Positions 33,904-42,465 of a stretch of 64,000 nucleotides of DNA are shown here, one piece after another. A model generated the notes under the pieces. That model did no database searches, had not been told where the DNA came from, and worked only from the letters and a program-made list of their open reading frames with translations. A program made the translations under genes and the position numbers. The DNA lies in NCBI GenBank assembly GCA_907163225.1, contig OU015322.1, forward strand, positions 1,651,001 through 1,715,000, read 5' to 3'. Numbering within the stretch: the first letter of the stretch is position 1; every line of letters starts with the position of its first letter. The stretch comes from an uncultured Rhodocyclaceae bacterium. Its GTDB lineage: Bacteria > Pseudomonadota > Gammaproteobacteria > Burkholderiales > Rhodocyclaceae.

Positions 33904-34977
33904 ATGGCAAAGCAACTTGGCAACTTAGAGAATCCCAAGGAAGGGCGTTGGCCGGAAGACGCGAAAGTTGAGTCAGAAATTGTGGTGCGACTAATCTCCA
34001 ATTACCGCAGCCCGATCGTGTGTTCGGGTGGTCCAGTTACTGCAAGTCAAGATGTAACCGCTGAAGGTCTTCAGTCAATCTTTCGGATTGAAAACTTCAT
34101 GGATCAAGTTTCAAAATCTGATCAACCAGCTGTTGTGCTCGACAAGAGCCACGGCGGTATATCGTCTCGAAAATACACCCCGCTGGGCAAGGATTTGCAT
34201 CGATTACTCGCCTGCCCTAGATTCATGCCACCTGAAATGCAGCCAGGCGAGGGCTTCAAGTTGTTTGATGAAGTCATGCAGCGTCTGAACGTATCGCAAG
34301 CAGTGTTTGCCGGCAATCCGATGCACATCGTCAGTCCACACGTATTTTTTGATGGCGATTCTCTCAACGCCCTTATGGCTCAACTCCAGAAAGCTACTCG
34401 TTGTAAGCGTTACAAACTGGCACAGGCGCAGCGGAAGAAAGAGGTGCAGCGCATCGTCTACAGTCAGACAAAGCTCGTTACTCGGCTTCAAGAGCCGAGT
34501 CCCAATTTGTATGGCACGTATGTTGAACTGATGTATCACGCTGATCATGCCAAAGATGTAGATCTCGCTGATTCAGCCCGGCATCTTCAACAAACGATCG
34601 AATCGCTTACCAATGACCCTTTACTTGGGAAGTCAGTTGGCAACTTTTGGTCGAGGATGTATTCAACGGAGTCGGGCTATCGCACACGTTTGTGTCTTCT
34701 TTTTGACGGATTGACGGTGCCGATCAATTCGGTCAACTACGGTCGAATTTTTGAGTACTGGGGGGAAAGCACGAAGGGCGCTGGCGTGGGAAGCGCATTC
34801 CCGTTCAATTTCTGGTGCGGACATACACTGCTTGCGGACATATACTTCTCAGCGAGAACAAACCGTTATCTTCGCCTCACTCCCTGCAACAGCCATCCCC
34901 ATTTCGGCGTGAGCGATCTGCCACGCCGTAAATCACCAAAATACGCAGACGACCATCTTACCAGCCGTTTCCAATAA
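33904..34977 (+). CDS. YagK/YfjJ-domain (inovirus Gp2-like) protein
   Basis: The 357-residue protein has a C-terminal half (~residues 240-340) with FWSRMYSTESGYRTRLCLLF followed by DGLTVP, GRIFEYWGEST and GVGSAFPFNFW. This is the pattern of the YagK/YfjJ C-terminal domain (W..E...GY..H...FDG...IG..W), annotated as inovirus Gp2-type and related to rolling-circle replication proteins. The catalytic role is unproven. A good TAGGAGG precedes the start. It is the first gene inside the island and is not part of the defence operon. A second member is at 62590-63663. Confidence 0.6.
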   Translation: MAKQLGNLENPKEGRWPEDAKVESEIVVRLISNYRSPIVCSGGPVTASQDVTAEGLQSIFRIENFMDQVSKSDQPAVVLDKSHGGISSRKYTPLGKDLHRLLACPRFMPPEMQPGEGFKLFDEVMQRLNVSQAVFAGNPMHIVSPHVFFDGDSLNALMAQLQKATRCKRYKLAQAQRKKEVQRIVYSQTKLVTRLQEPSPNLYGTYVELMYHADHAKDVDLADSARHLQQTIESLTNDPLLGKSVGNFWSRMYSTESGYRTRLCLLFDGLTVPINSVNYGRIFEYWGESTKGAGVGSAFPFNFWCGHTLLADIYFSARTNRYLRLTPCNSHPHFGVSDLPRRKSPKYADDHLTSRFQ

Positions 34978-35244
34978 TTGATCGACGACGACACCGAGCA
35001 CTTCTGCTCGATGTCGTTATCTCGTGGCTTTGCTGGAAATTTGCTCGCATGGCAGCACAACTCCACTTCTTTGAGCGGAATACTGGGTCCACCCCTGCAA
35101 TTTTTTGCTAATCACAGAAAATTGTCGGTTTTTTCATGGGCATCACTGAAAACAATCAGTGATGCCGCACGAAATCAGCATACAAAGAACTGCACAAGGC
35201 ATCTTCGGATATGCACCAATACGCATTGGTTCCCTCCAGCCTCT

Positions 35245-35595
35245 TCACTTCGCGGGCTTCTTGATGCCTTCGGCAAGCTTCAATAGTTTCTTCATTTCAG
35301 CCTCTGTGAACGAGGCGTCTTTGAGATAACGAAGAAACGCCATTGCCTCGGGCTGGTCATGCAAGAAATCGACAACTTCTGGGTCGGTCGATGAGGAGAG
35401 GCGAAACAGAACATCCGGATCGGCGGCGAGCACCTTGGCAAGCGCCTTAACAACGTCCGGGCGAGGTGGGCGTTCCTTCCCTCGCTCAATCCGGCTTAGA
35501 TAGGCAGGCGAAATGCCGATCTTGCTTGCCGTTTCTCGCAAGCCAAGATCTTGTGCGACCCTAAGGTCACGGATGGTTTCGCCAAAACTATTCAT
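35245..35595 (-). CDS. XRE-family repressor, divergent from the defence operon
   Basis: The 116-residue protein has an XRE HTH at ~residues 5-60 (RETASKIGISPAYLSRIERG) and a helical C-terminus (FLRYLKDASFTEAEMKKLLK). It is transcribed away from the eight-gene defence operon. The 150-bp gap holds a GTGTTG-TG-CAACAC dyad over the operon's -35 box, so it is the likely repressor of both directions. Keeping a toxic restriction system silent by such a regulator is common for RM and BREX loci. Direct evidence is lacking. Confidence 0.82.
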   Translation of the reverse strand: MNSFGETIRDLRVAQDLGLRETASKIGISPAYLSRIERGKERPPRPDVVKALAKVLAADPDVLFRLSSSTDPEVVDFLHDQPEAMAFLRYLKDASFTEAEMKKLLKLAEGIKKPAK

Positions 35596-35620
35596 GGTTC
35601 AAATTTTAGCCCATTGTTTA

Positions 35621-35653
35621 GTGTTGTGCAACACAGAACACGATTGGTAGAAT
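35621..35653 (+). promoter_or_regulatory. Defence operon promoter with overlapping dyad operator
   Basis: TTGTGC (35624-35629) and TAGAAT (35648-35653) are 18 bp apart. The perfect dyad GTGTTG-TG-CAACAC (35621-35634) covers the -35 box, as expected for repression by the divergent XRE protein. Confidence 0.6.
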
Positions 35654-35745
35654 ATGGCATGCGAGAGTACCATCTGTCTTTTCTTGTCAATCCTTGGGCG
35701 TTGCGCATCAACAGGCAACTCCAGGTGTCGTCTTAGGAGAGGCCA

Positions 35746-35952
35746 GTGCAAGGCGGAGAAGTGCTAACGATCAAGGACGTGGCGGCCCTGTTGAAGGTTG
35801 GTGAAAAGACCATCTACTCCATGGCGCAGGGCGGAGAGCTCCCCGCATTCAAGGTTAGGGGGCAATGGCGGTTCTCGCGAAAGGACCTCGATGCCTGGAT
35901 GGAGCAGCAGAAGCATTCAACCCAGGATTTTGGGGAAGGACAGAAGAAATGA
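35746..35952 (+). CDS. mad1: MAD1-like helix-turn-helix protein
   Basis: The 68-residue protein is an excisionase/MerR-type HTH: LTIKDVAALLKVGEKTIYSM, then AQGGELPAFKVRGQWRFSRK and DLDAWMEQQ. It begins at a GTG with TAGGAGAGG upstream and opens the defence operon, 28 nt before the methylase. MADS loci, as I recall the family names, begin with a small HTH protein (MAD1) followed by a DNA methyltransferase (MAD2), as here. It may regulate the operon or bind the methylated site; the role is not shown. Confidence 0.75.
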   Translation: MQGGEVLTIKDVAALLKVGEKTIYSMAQGGELPAFKVRGQWRFSRKDLDAWMEQQKHSTQDFGEGQKK

Positions 35953-35980
35953 CCAAAACAACAATTCTACGGAGCACCCA

Positions 35981-37984
35981 ATGAGCCGGAAAAAAGATCA
36001 AGCCCACGCTGAGGGTACTATTCCGGCTGGGTACACACTTGATTACGTAGCGGGAAAACAGGTCAAGGAAACGCCAAAGGAACTGGTGCGACAAAGGATT
36101 ATTCGTGCCCTGATCCATGAATACGGTTTCTCGCCCGAAGACATGGAGTTGGATTTTTCTCTTGGTGGGCGCAAAAAAGTGGATGTGGCCATCTTCCATC
36201 ATGACAAGGGGCACACGATTGAGAATCTCGGTCGCGCTGTGCTCTGTCGGCCGGAACCTAATGTCGGCAAAAATGCCGCCCGTATTCGCGATTTCGAGCA
36301 GGCCGCCAAGGATCTGGATGAGATCGAGACCATCATGCGCGAGGTCAGTGCCATTCAGTACGGCTTGTGGACTAACGGACTGGAATTCTTCTTTATCGAG
36401 AAGGAGCAGAAGCGCTTCGAAACCAAGTGCACTCCGATTGGCGATTGGCCTATGGCGGAAGAGTCGGTCGGCACCAAAGATGTGATATCTGACGCGCATA
36501 CTCGCGTCGCCGATACCGAAATGCTGAAGATCACTTTCCGTCGCTGCCATAACTTCATTCATGGTAACGAGGGAATGCCCAAGGATGCTGCCTTCTGGCA
36601 GTTCCTTTATTTGATATTCTGCAAAATGCACGATGAGAACTTGCGTGGAAAGCAGCGCCAAGCCTGGCAGCGTCGCTTCTGGGCTGGCCCGAAAGAGCAG
36701 TTTGAGGATGAAGGCCGCAAGGCCATTCGCAAGCGCATCGAGGAGCTCTTCGACGAGGTCAAGAGCCAATTCAAGAATATCTTCCGGGGCAACGAAGAAA
36801 TTGCCCTCTCCGACCGAGCTCTGGCATTCATTGTTTCAGAGTTGGCTAAATACGACTTTACCCGCACCGATGTTGATGCCAAAGGCGTCGCTTATCAGGA
36901 GTTAGTGGGCGTCAACCTGCGTGGCGACCGTGGTCAGTATTTCACCCCTCGAGGTGTGGTAAAGCTGGTCGTCGAAATGCTCGACCCCAAGGAATCTGAG
37001 ACGTTGCTGGACCCGGCTTGTGGTACTGGCGGATTCCTCGTTGCGACCCTGGGCCACATGCTGAAGAAATTCAGAGCGGAACAGCAAACCCAGCCAGGGA
37101 ATGAGAACACCACCGAATTCTTGAACGTCCACGAGCAACTGAAAGAATATGCCGCTGCCAACGTTTTTGGAGCCGATTTCGATCCCTTCCTGATCCGTGC
37201 CGCCCAGATGAACATGGTGTTGGCAGGTGATGGACGTGGGCACATCTACAACATCAATTCGCTGGAGTTTCCTCTGGGGCATTTGGCCGACCTTCCAGGT
37301 GCCAAGAAAGAAATCCCGTTGGGCTCGGTGGATATCATCGCCACCAATCCGCCCTTCGGCTCAGACATTCCGATTACCGATAAGCACATTCTTGAGCAGT
37401 ACGAACTGGCGCATAACTGGGAGCCAGACGGCGAAGGCGGTTTCCGCAATACCGGTACTCCCAAGGGTAGCGTCGCTCCTGAAATTCTCTTCATCGAGCG
37501 CTGTATCAAGTGGCTCAAGCCGGGTACTGGACGTCTCGGCATCGTTCTGCCCGACGGTGTGCTGGGCAACCCCGCCGCCGAATACATCCGCTGGTGGATC
37601 ATGCGCGAAACACAAGTGCTCGCCTCCGTGGATCTGCCTGTAGAGGCTTTCATTGCCGAGGCTAATGTCAACATCCTTACCAGTTTGCTGTTCCTGCGTC
37701 GCAAGAGCGAGGAAGAAAAGCGTGCGGAAGCACTTGGCGGCGTGGAGGAGTACCCGGTTTTCATGGCAGTTGCCGACAAGGTTGGTTTTGATCGCCGTGG
37801 CAACAAACTTTACAAGCGCACGCCAGACGGCGAAGAGATCCTCGAGCCCAGGCAATTCACGGAGCGATTCCACCGCAAGAGTGGTTGGGTGGAGCGAACT
37901 CTTACCCGGCAGGAAAAAATCGAGGACAACGATCTGCCGGTCATCGCAGCGAAGTACCGCGAATTTCTCAAGGAACACAACTGA
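35981..37984 (+). CDS. mad2: MAD2-like N6-adenine DNA methyltransferase
   Basis: The 667-residue protein begins with an HsdR-N-like domain (~residues 30-150: VDVAIFHHDKGHTIENLG, with a degenerate nuclease site). A helical region and an HsdM-type methylase domain follow. SAM motif I is LLDPACGTGGFLVATLG (~344) and catalytic motif IV is IIATNPPFGSD (NPPF, ~455), both intact. It should methylate adenine at a site chosen by the HsdS-like subunit downstream, marking self DNA. ATG at 35981 has GGAG upstream. Its stop overlaps the next start by one base (TGATG). Confidence 0.87.
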   Translation: MSRKKDQAHAEGTIPAGYTLDYVAGKQVKETPKELVRQRIIRALIHEYGFSPEDMELDFSLGGRKKVDVAIFHHDKGHTIENLGRAVLCRPEPNVGKNAARIRDFEQAAKDLDEIETIMREVSAIQYGLWTNGLEFFFIEKEQKRFETKCTPIGDWPMAEESVGTKDVISDAHTRVADTEMLKITFRRCHNFIHGNEGMPKDAAFWQFLYLIFCKMHDENLRGKQRQAWQRRFWAGPKEQFEDEGRKAIRKRIEELFDEVKSQFKNIFRGNEEIALSDRALAFIVSELAKYDFTRTDVDAKGVAYQELVGVNLRGDRGQYFTPRGVVKLVVEMLDPKESETLLDPACGTGGFLVATLGHMLKKFRAEQQTQPGNENTTEFLNVHEQLKEYAAANVFGADFDPFLIRAAQMNMVLAGDGRGHIYNINSLEFPLGHLADLPGAKKEIPLGSVDIIATNPPFGSDIPITDKHILEQYELAHNWEPDGEGGFRNTGTPKGSVAPEILFIERCIKWLKPGTGRLGIVLPDGVLGNPAAEYIRWWIMRETQVLASVDLPVEAFIAEANVNILTSLLFLRRKSEEEKRAEALGGVEEYPVFMAVADKVGFDRRGNKLYKRTPDGEEILEPRQFTERFHRKSGWVERTLTRQEKIEDNDLPVIAAKYREFLKEHN

Positions 37985-39894
37985 TGTGCGACCAGGAAGA
38001 TGACCTCATTGAGACTCCTCAGGGTGCTGCGGAAGAAAGTGGTCCGGACAATTTTTTCATCGACATCCTGACCGGCAATAAGGAAAGCGCTTCCCCAAAG
38101 AAGCTACTTGTGCAGAAGGTGCTGCGCCAGCTCATCGAGAGCTACGGGTTTGACCGGGACGATCTGGCGGTGAGCTACAACCCTCAGATAGCCGGCCAGG
38201 GACGCAGGCGCATCGATATCGCGATTTTCCGTCCCAACGCCGAGCACAACAACGACAACCTGCAGCGCATTATCGTCTGCAGGACTCAAAAGAAACGCGA
38301 CAAGCTTCGCTCGATTGCCGAGGCTGACGCCGATCTGCGCGAACTCAAAGAACTTCTGGAACTGATCCCTGGTGCATCACTCGGCATGTGGACCAATGGC
38401 CAGGAAGAATTCATGTTCCAGGTCGAGCGTACCCGGTTCGAAGTGCGGGCCAAGCCCCTCGGGGTCTGGCCGGTACCGGGTGAGCGCACCACCGATCTCG
38501 AAAGAACCGGCGGGGTCATCCAGGTCAGTGCCGAAGCCGAGAACCTGGAAGATGCACTGCTGCGCTGCCGCCAGTACCTGAACCGCAACCTCGGTCTCGA
38601 CCACAAGGATTCCTTCAAGCAGCTGGCCGTGCTGATGCTGGCCAAGATCTATGACGAGACTCGGCCCACCGGAGAACGCAAGTTCTGGATCAAAGGCGAT
38701 GAACCCTTTACCGAGGTGGGCCAACAGGCGATTGCGCAGCGTATCAATGAAACCATTACTGCCGCCAAGGCCTGGCAGCCAAACCTGCTGACTCGTGGTT
38801 GGGATCTGACGCTGGAGCCCAATGAGACCGCCCGCGTAGTCATGGAGTTGGCGCGCTACTCACTCAGCGAAACCCAGCCTCGCTTCCGAACCGGCGCCTT
38901 CCGGGCAGTTGCTCGCAGCGTTATGGACGGACGCGAAGGCCGTTACCCCACTCCGCTCAATGTTGCTGAAATGGCCGTGGAGATGCTTGATCCCAAACCT
39001 GGCGAACGCATCATGGATTGCTCCAGCGGCACCGGCACCTTTCTGGCCATGACCGCCGTTCACATCTTTAAGCAGAAGCTCGCAGTCCTCGGTACCACGC
39101 CGGAGGAAGCGACCAGCGAGCAAATCCGCCAGGCTCAAAATGAAACCGCCGCGTGGGCAGCCAGCAACGCCCTGGGCTGCGACATCGACCCCTTCCTGGC
39201 CGTTGCCAGCAGGATGAATCTGCTGTTCACCACCGGCAATCCTGGACGCGTGTTTCGCATTGATGCTCGCACCTTCCCGGATGGCGATCTGGATGGCATC
39301 GAGACTGCCCGTCCGGCCTTGCCGCTGGGCAGCATGGATGCGGTTCTACTTAACCCCTGGTTTTCCACGCAAGATACCGTAAGCGACAACTCCATCCTAC
39401 AGCGCTATGAACTCGGGCATAACTGGACACCGGATGGCGAGGGTGGATATCGCAATGCAGGTGACCTGAATACTGCTGGCGTTCCACCGGAGGTGTTGTT
39501 CATCGAGCGCGCCTTACAGTGGGTTAAGCCTGGCACCGGTCGCGTGGGCATCCTGTTGCCCGATGGGCTGTTGGGCAATCCCGGAGATGAAAATATACGC
39601 TGGTGGATTCTGCGTCACTGCGAAGTGCTGGCCAGTGTCGACCTGCCGGTGGAGCCGTTCAAGGTTACGGTCAAGGAATACGGCTTGACGCCTGCCTTGC
39701 CTAGTCTGCTAGTGCTGCGTCGCCGCAGCCAGGATGAGCTCATTAATACCGAGCACCTCGAATACAAGGTGTTTATGGCCGTGGTAGATCGGGCCGGTGT
39801 TGATGCCCGAGGAAATCACCTCTTCCGACGCGCCCCTGACGGTGAAGAGAAGTGGCCCCGTGCAGTTGGACAGAAATTCGGTTTTCTTAGGTGA
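37984..39894 (+). pseudogene. Second methylase paralogue, catalytically degenerate, 3' end cut by IS
   Basis: The frame is colinear with the upstream methylase: an HsdR-N-like domain (RRRIDIAIFRPNAEHN), then the methylase fold and the shared LFIERALQWVKPGTGR and LPDGLLGNPGDENIRWW. But motif I reads MDCSSGTGTFLA instead of DPACGTG and motif IV reads LLNPWFST instead of NPPF. It probably lacked activity even when intact, acting as a structural partner. After PDGE (~residue 621) the sequence enters IS DNA (39849), adding ~13 foreign codons to a stop. The paralogue continues ~48 residues beyond this point. Whether the truncated protein works is unknown. Confidence 0.8.
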
Positions 39895-39906
39895 TTTCTC
39901 TGCGGG

Positions 39907-40734
39907 TTAAGCCGCTGCGGCGAGCAGCGACGGGTTGAAGTAAGCCGTATCCGGGGTTAGCCCGTCAAGGGATGAATGCGGACGACGCCGATTGTAAAAA
40001 TCGAAATAGCGAGCCAGTGCCTGCCTGACCTCGGAAACGGTTTCGTAGCCGTGCAGATATATTTCTTCGTACTTGACCGATTTCCAGAGGCGCTCAACGA
40101 AGACGTTATCCCGCCAACAACCTTTGCCATCCATGCTGACCTGAATCCTGAGCTCCTGAAGCAAGCCAATGAAGGCGGAGCTGGTGAATTGGCTGCCTTG
40201 GTCTGTGTTCATGATTTCCGGCTTGCCGTATTTCATGATGGCCTCTTCCAGCGCATCGACACAGGGATCGGCGGTCAGGCTGTTTGACAGGCGCCACGCC
40301 AGCACCCGGCGAGTGGCCCAGTCGAGCACGGCGCTCAGATAGACGAAGCCCCGGCGCATTGGAATGTAGGTGGTATCCATCGCCCAGACCTGGTTCGGAC
40401 GGTCGATGCTGAGATTCCGCAGCAGATAGGGATAAATGCGGTGTGCCTGGTTGCGCCGGCTGGTGTTGGCTTTGCGGTAGATGGCCTGGATGTCGAGCTT
40501 CTTCATCAGCGTGCCGACATGCTTGCGACCGATCTCATGTCCTTCCAGCTTGAGCATGTCACGCAGCATCCGCGCCCCGGCGAAGGGATGCTCCAGGTGC
40601 AGTTCATCGATTCGCCGCATCAGCCGCAGGTCAACTTCGGGCGTTGGTTGCGGCAGGTAATAGACGGAGGAGCGAGAGAGTTCCAGCAATTGCGCCTGCC
40701 GCACGACAGGCAACTCGTGGTTCTTGTCGATCAT
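39907..40734 (-). CDS. IS3-family transposase OrfB (DDE catalytic)
   Basis: The 275-residue protein has the HTH_21 segment ([20 protein letters not shown]) and an rve integrase core. DDE residues are in [27 protein letters not shown] and [14 protein letters not shown]. All three acidic residues are present. The ATG at 40734 overlaps the orfA stop (ATGA); IS3 elements usually make an OrfAB fusion by -1 frameshifting in this overlap. The product looks intact, so the IS may still be mobile. Confidence 0.92.
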   Translation of the reverse strand: MIDKNHELPVVRQAQLLELSRSSVYYLPQPTPEVDLRLMRRIDELHLEHPFAGARMLRDMLKLEGHEIGRKHVGTLMKKLDIQAIYRKANTSRRNQAHRIYPYLLRNLSIDRPNQVWAMDTTYIPMRRGFVYLSAVLDWATRRVLAWRLSNSLTADPCVDALEEAIMKYGKPEIMNTDQGSQFTSSAFIGLLQELRIQVSMDGKGCWRDNVFVERLWKSVKYEEIYLHGYETVSEVRQALARYFDFYNRRRPHSSLDGLTPDTAYFNPSLLAAAA

Positions 40735-41033
40735 CGTTTTGCGCTCGCATCGCCGATGCGACCGAGCGCGACGGCCAAAAAATCGATTTCCAGCGCCTGC
40801 TGGCCAATCTTTGCGTGCAAGTCTTTCAGATCTGGCGTTGCTGACTGCTTCTCGGCAGCCGTGGCGAAGACGCCGGAGGCGTTCTCCAGCAGTTGCGTCT
40901 TCCACTGGGTAATCTGGTTCGGATGAACATCAAACTTCTCCGCTAACGCGGCCAGCGTCTCATCGCCCTTGAGGGCGGCGATCGCCACTTTCGCCTTGAA
41001 GGTGGCTGTGTGGTTACGGCGGGGTCTTCTCAT
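40731..41033 (-). CDS. IS3-family transposase OrfA (HTH)
   Basis: The 100-residue protein starts [20 protein letters not shown] and has the HTH_Tnp_1 fold ([20 protein letters not shown]) plus a leucine-zipper-like C-terminal helix. It binds the element ends and pairs with OrfB. Length is typical for IS3-family OrfA. Confidence 0.92.
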   Translation of the reverse strand: MRRPRRNHTATFKAKVAIAALKGDETLAALAEKFDVHPNQITQWKTQLLENASGVFATAAEKQSATPDLKDLHAKIGQQALEIDFLAVALGRIGDASAKR

Positions 41034-41139
41034 TGCTTCTGCTCCTTGGCAGGCGATTTACATCGCCCATTGAAGCAGAGAATTCACTTAACCGGATGTC
41101 CGGATTCGCGGAGCCACTTCTCTTGATTGTGGTCCTTAT

Positions 41140-42465
41140 ATGTCAGGCGCGATGGAAGCGCGCGCAATAATTGAAAAACATCCAAATGAGCACTTACAGT
41201 GTTTAACACAGGGCGGGATGACAGGTCTCGTAAACGCAGGAAGAATCACGCGGCTGTGGGTTGATGATCCAGGCCATGGATTCAGGTTCCTTACCAGCAG
41301 TTCTATTCTGGACGCTGATTTGGACAACGTAAGCTTGATAGCAAAATCGGTGGCTCGTTCCAATCCAAGCCTTTTAATCGAAAAAAACTGGACGTTAATT
41401 ACTCGTTCTGGAACGATTGGCCGCATGGCGTATTCAACTGATGTTACACATGGGTTGGCATGCTCAGAGGATGTACTGCGCGTTATCCCTGATAGCAATC
41501 GCGTAAAACCAGGGTATCTCTTCGCTTATTTGAGTTCCAAGTTTGGTGTTCCCCTCGTTGTTTCTGGAACATATGGATCGATCATTACTCACCTGGAGCC
41601 TGGCCATATATCTGAGCTATTGGTTCCTCGTATTGGGCCTGTTGAAGAAGAGGCTCATGACTTAATCGAGAGTTCTGCAAAAGCCCACTCAGAGTCAGTA
41701 GTGCTAAGAAAACAAGCCGGAAATTTGGTAAACCAAATCTGTGACTTCCCCGAGAAATTAGCGGTTTCGGCACGTGTTTTCGCCTACTCACAAGCAATTT
41801 CAACTCAAGTGTTGAAGCGGCTTGATGCGACATTTCACAATCCTATCGCGCAAGAAGCAGAAGCCTTAACCAACGCGGCTAACGGCATTTCTCTAACAGC
41901 TGCCGGCGTAAGTGGTTTTGAATCCAATCGCTTGAAGCAGATTTTTGTCGAAGAGGGATATGGCACACCATTTATCACAAGCGGAGGTGTCTTTTCGAAA
42001 ACCATCACACCGGAGCGTTATCTCAGGAATCAACTCCTTGGAGAGGATGAGTCGTGGCGCATTAATGAATATGACAGTCTAATTGCACGCAGCGGCCAAG
42101 TGGGGGGGATCATTGGCAGGGGTGTATGGGCTGACAGCCGGTTGGACGGTTTTGCCGCTTCCCCGCACATTCTGAGATTGCGCCCTACGAATCAGGATTT
42201 TCCGCCTGGATACGTCTATGCGTTTTTATGCCTCACGGACGTTGGATACCAATTGTTGGTTAGAACGGCTGCTGGTAGTTCTATCCCATTCCTGCCATTA
42301 GATGACGTACTTGAAATCAAGATTCCAACAAAGCCATCATTGCGGCAGCGTCAAGAAATCGATTCCTTGGTGAAGCGCTCCGGCGAGCTACGTAAGCAAT
42401 CACAAAAGCTAGAAATGCAAGCCGTGGCTCTCGTCGAAAGTGCTATTGAGGGCGGAGCGCGCTAA
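41140..42465 (+). CDS. mad5: HsdS-like specificity subunit (MAD5-like), N-terminus removed by IS
   Basis: The 441-residue frame has two target-recognition units. The first includes NWTLITRSGTIGRMAYSTDV (~90-110). The second begins RLDATFHNPIAQEAE (~230) and has SLIARSGQVGGIIG (~315). The frame stays open upstream of ATG 41140 and reads LDCGPY before it, resembling the RLDxxxYxP start of TRD units. The native start therefore lay a few codons further and was lost to the IS. Translation may now begin at 41140 or at MEAR. It should direct the methylase and effector to a bipartite DNA site. Confidence 0.78.
   Translation: MSGAMEARAIIEKHPNEHLQCLTQGGMTGLVNAGRITRLWVDDPGHGFRFLTSSSILDADLDNVSLIAKSVARSNPSLLIEKNWTLITRSGTIGRMAYSTDVTHGLACSEDVLRVIPDSNRVKPGYLFAYLSSKFGVPLVVSGTYGSIITHLEPGHISELLVPRIGPVEEEAHDLIESSAKAHSESVVLRKQAGNLVNQICDFPEKLAVSARVFAYSQAISTQVLKRLDATFHNPIAQEAEALTNAANGISLTAAGVSGFESNRLKQIFVEEGYGTPFITSGGVFSKTITPERYLRNQLLGEDESWRINEYDSLIARSGQVGGIIGRGVWADSRLDGFAASPHILRLRPTNQDFPPGYVYAFLCLTDVGYQLLVRTAAGSSIPFLPLDDVLEIKIPTKPSLRQRQEIDSLVKRSGELRKQSQKLEMQAVALVESAIEGGAR

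Larger units (their letters stand above)
39849..41120 (-). mobile_element. IS3-family insertion sequence
   Basis: The 1272-bp element has inverted ends beginning GAAGTGGC (left from 39849; right end at 41120, complementary). Inner repeats TTA-GTGA-TTCTCTGC also match. It encodes orfA (40731-41033) and orfB (39907-40734). It is inserted opposite to the defence operon, between the second methylase and hsdS. No target-site duplication is visible, and both flanking genes are cut, which suggests a deletion next to the insertion. Confidence 0.85.

Noticed and set aside
35981-42465. Calling the methylase/HsdS genes a classic type I restriction-modification system
   Set aside because: There is no HsdR motor-nuclease gene, the methylases carry HsdR-N-like extensions, and the following genes form a continuous operon with kinase and ATPase genes.
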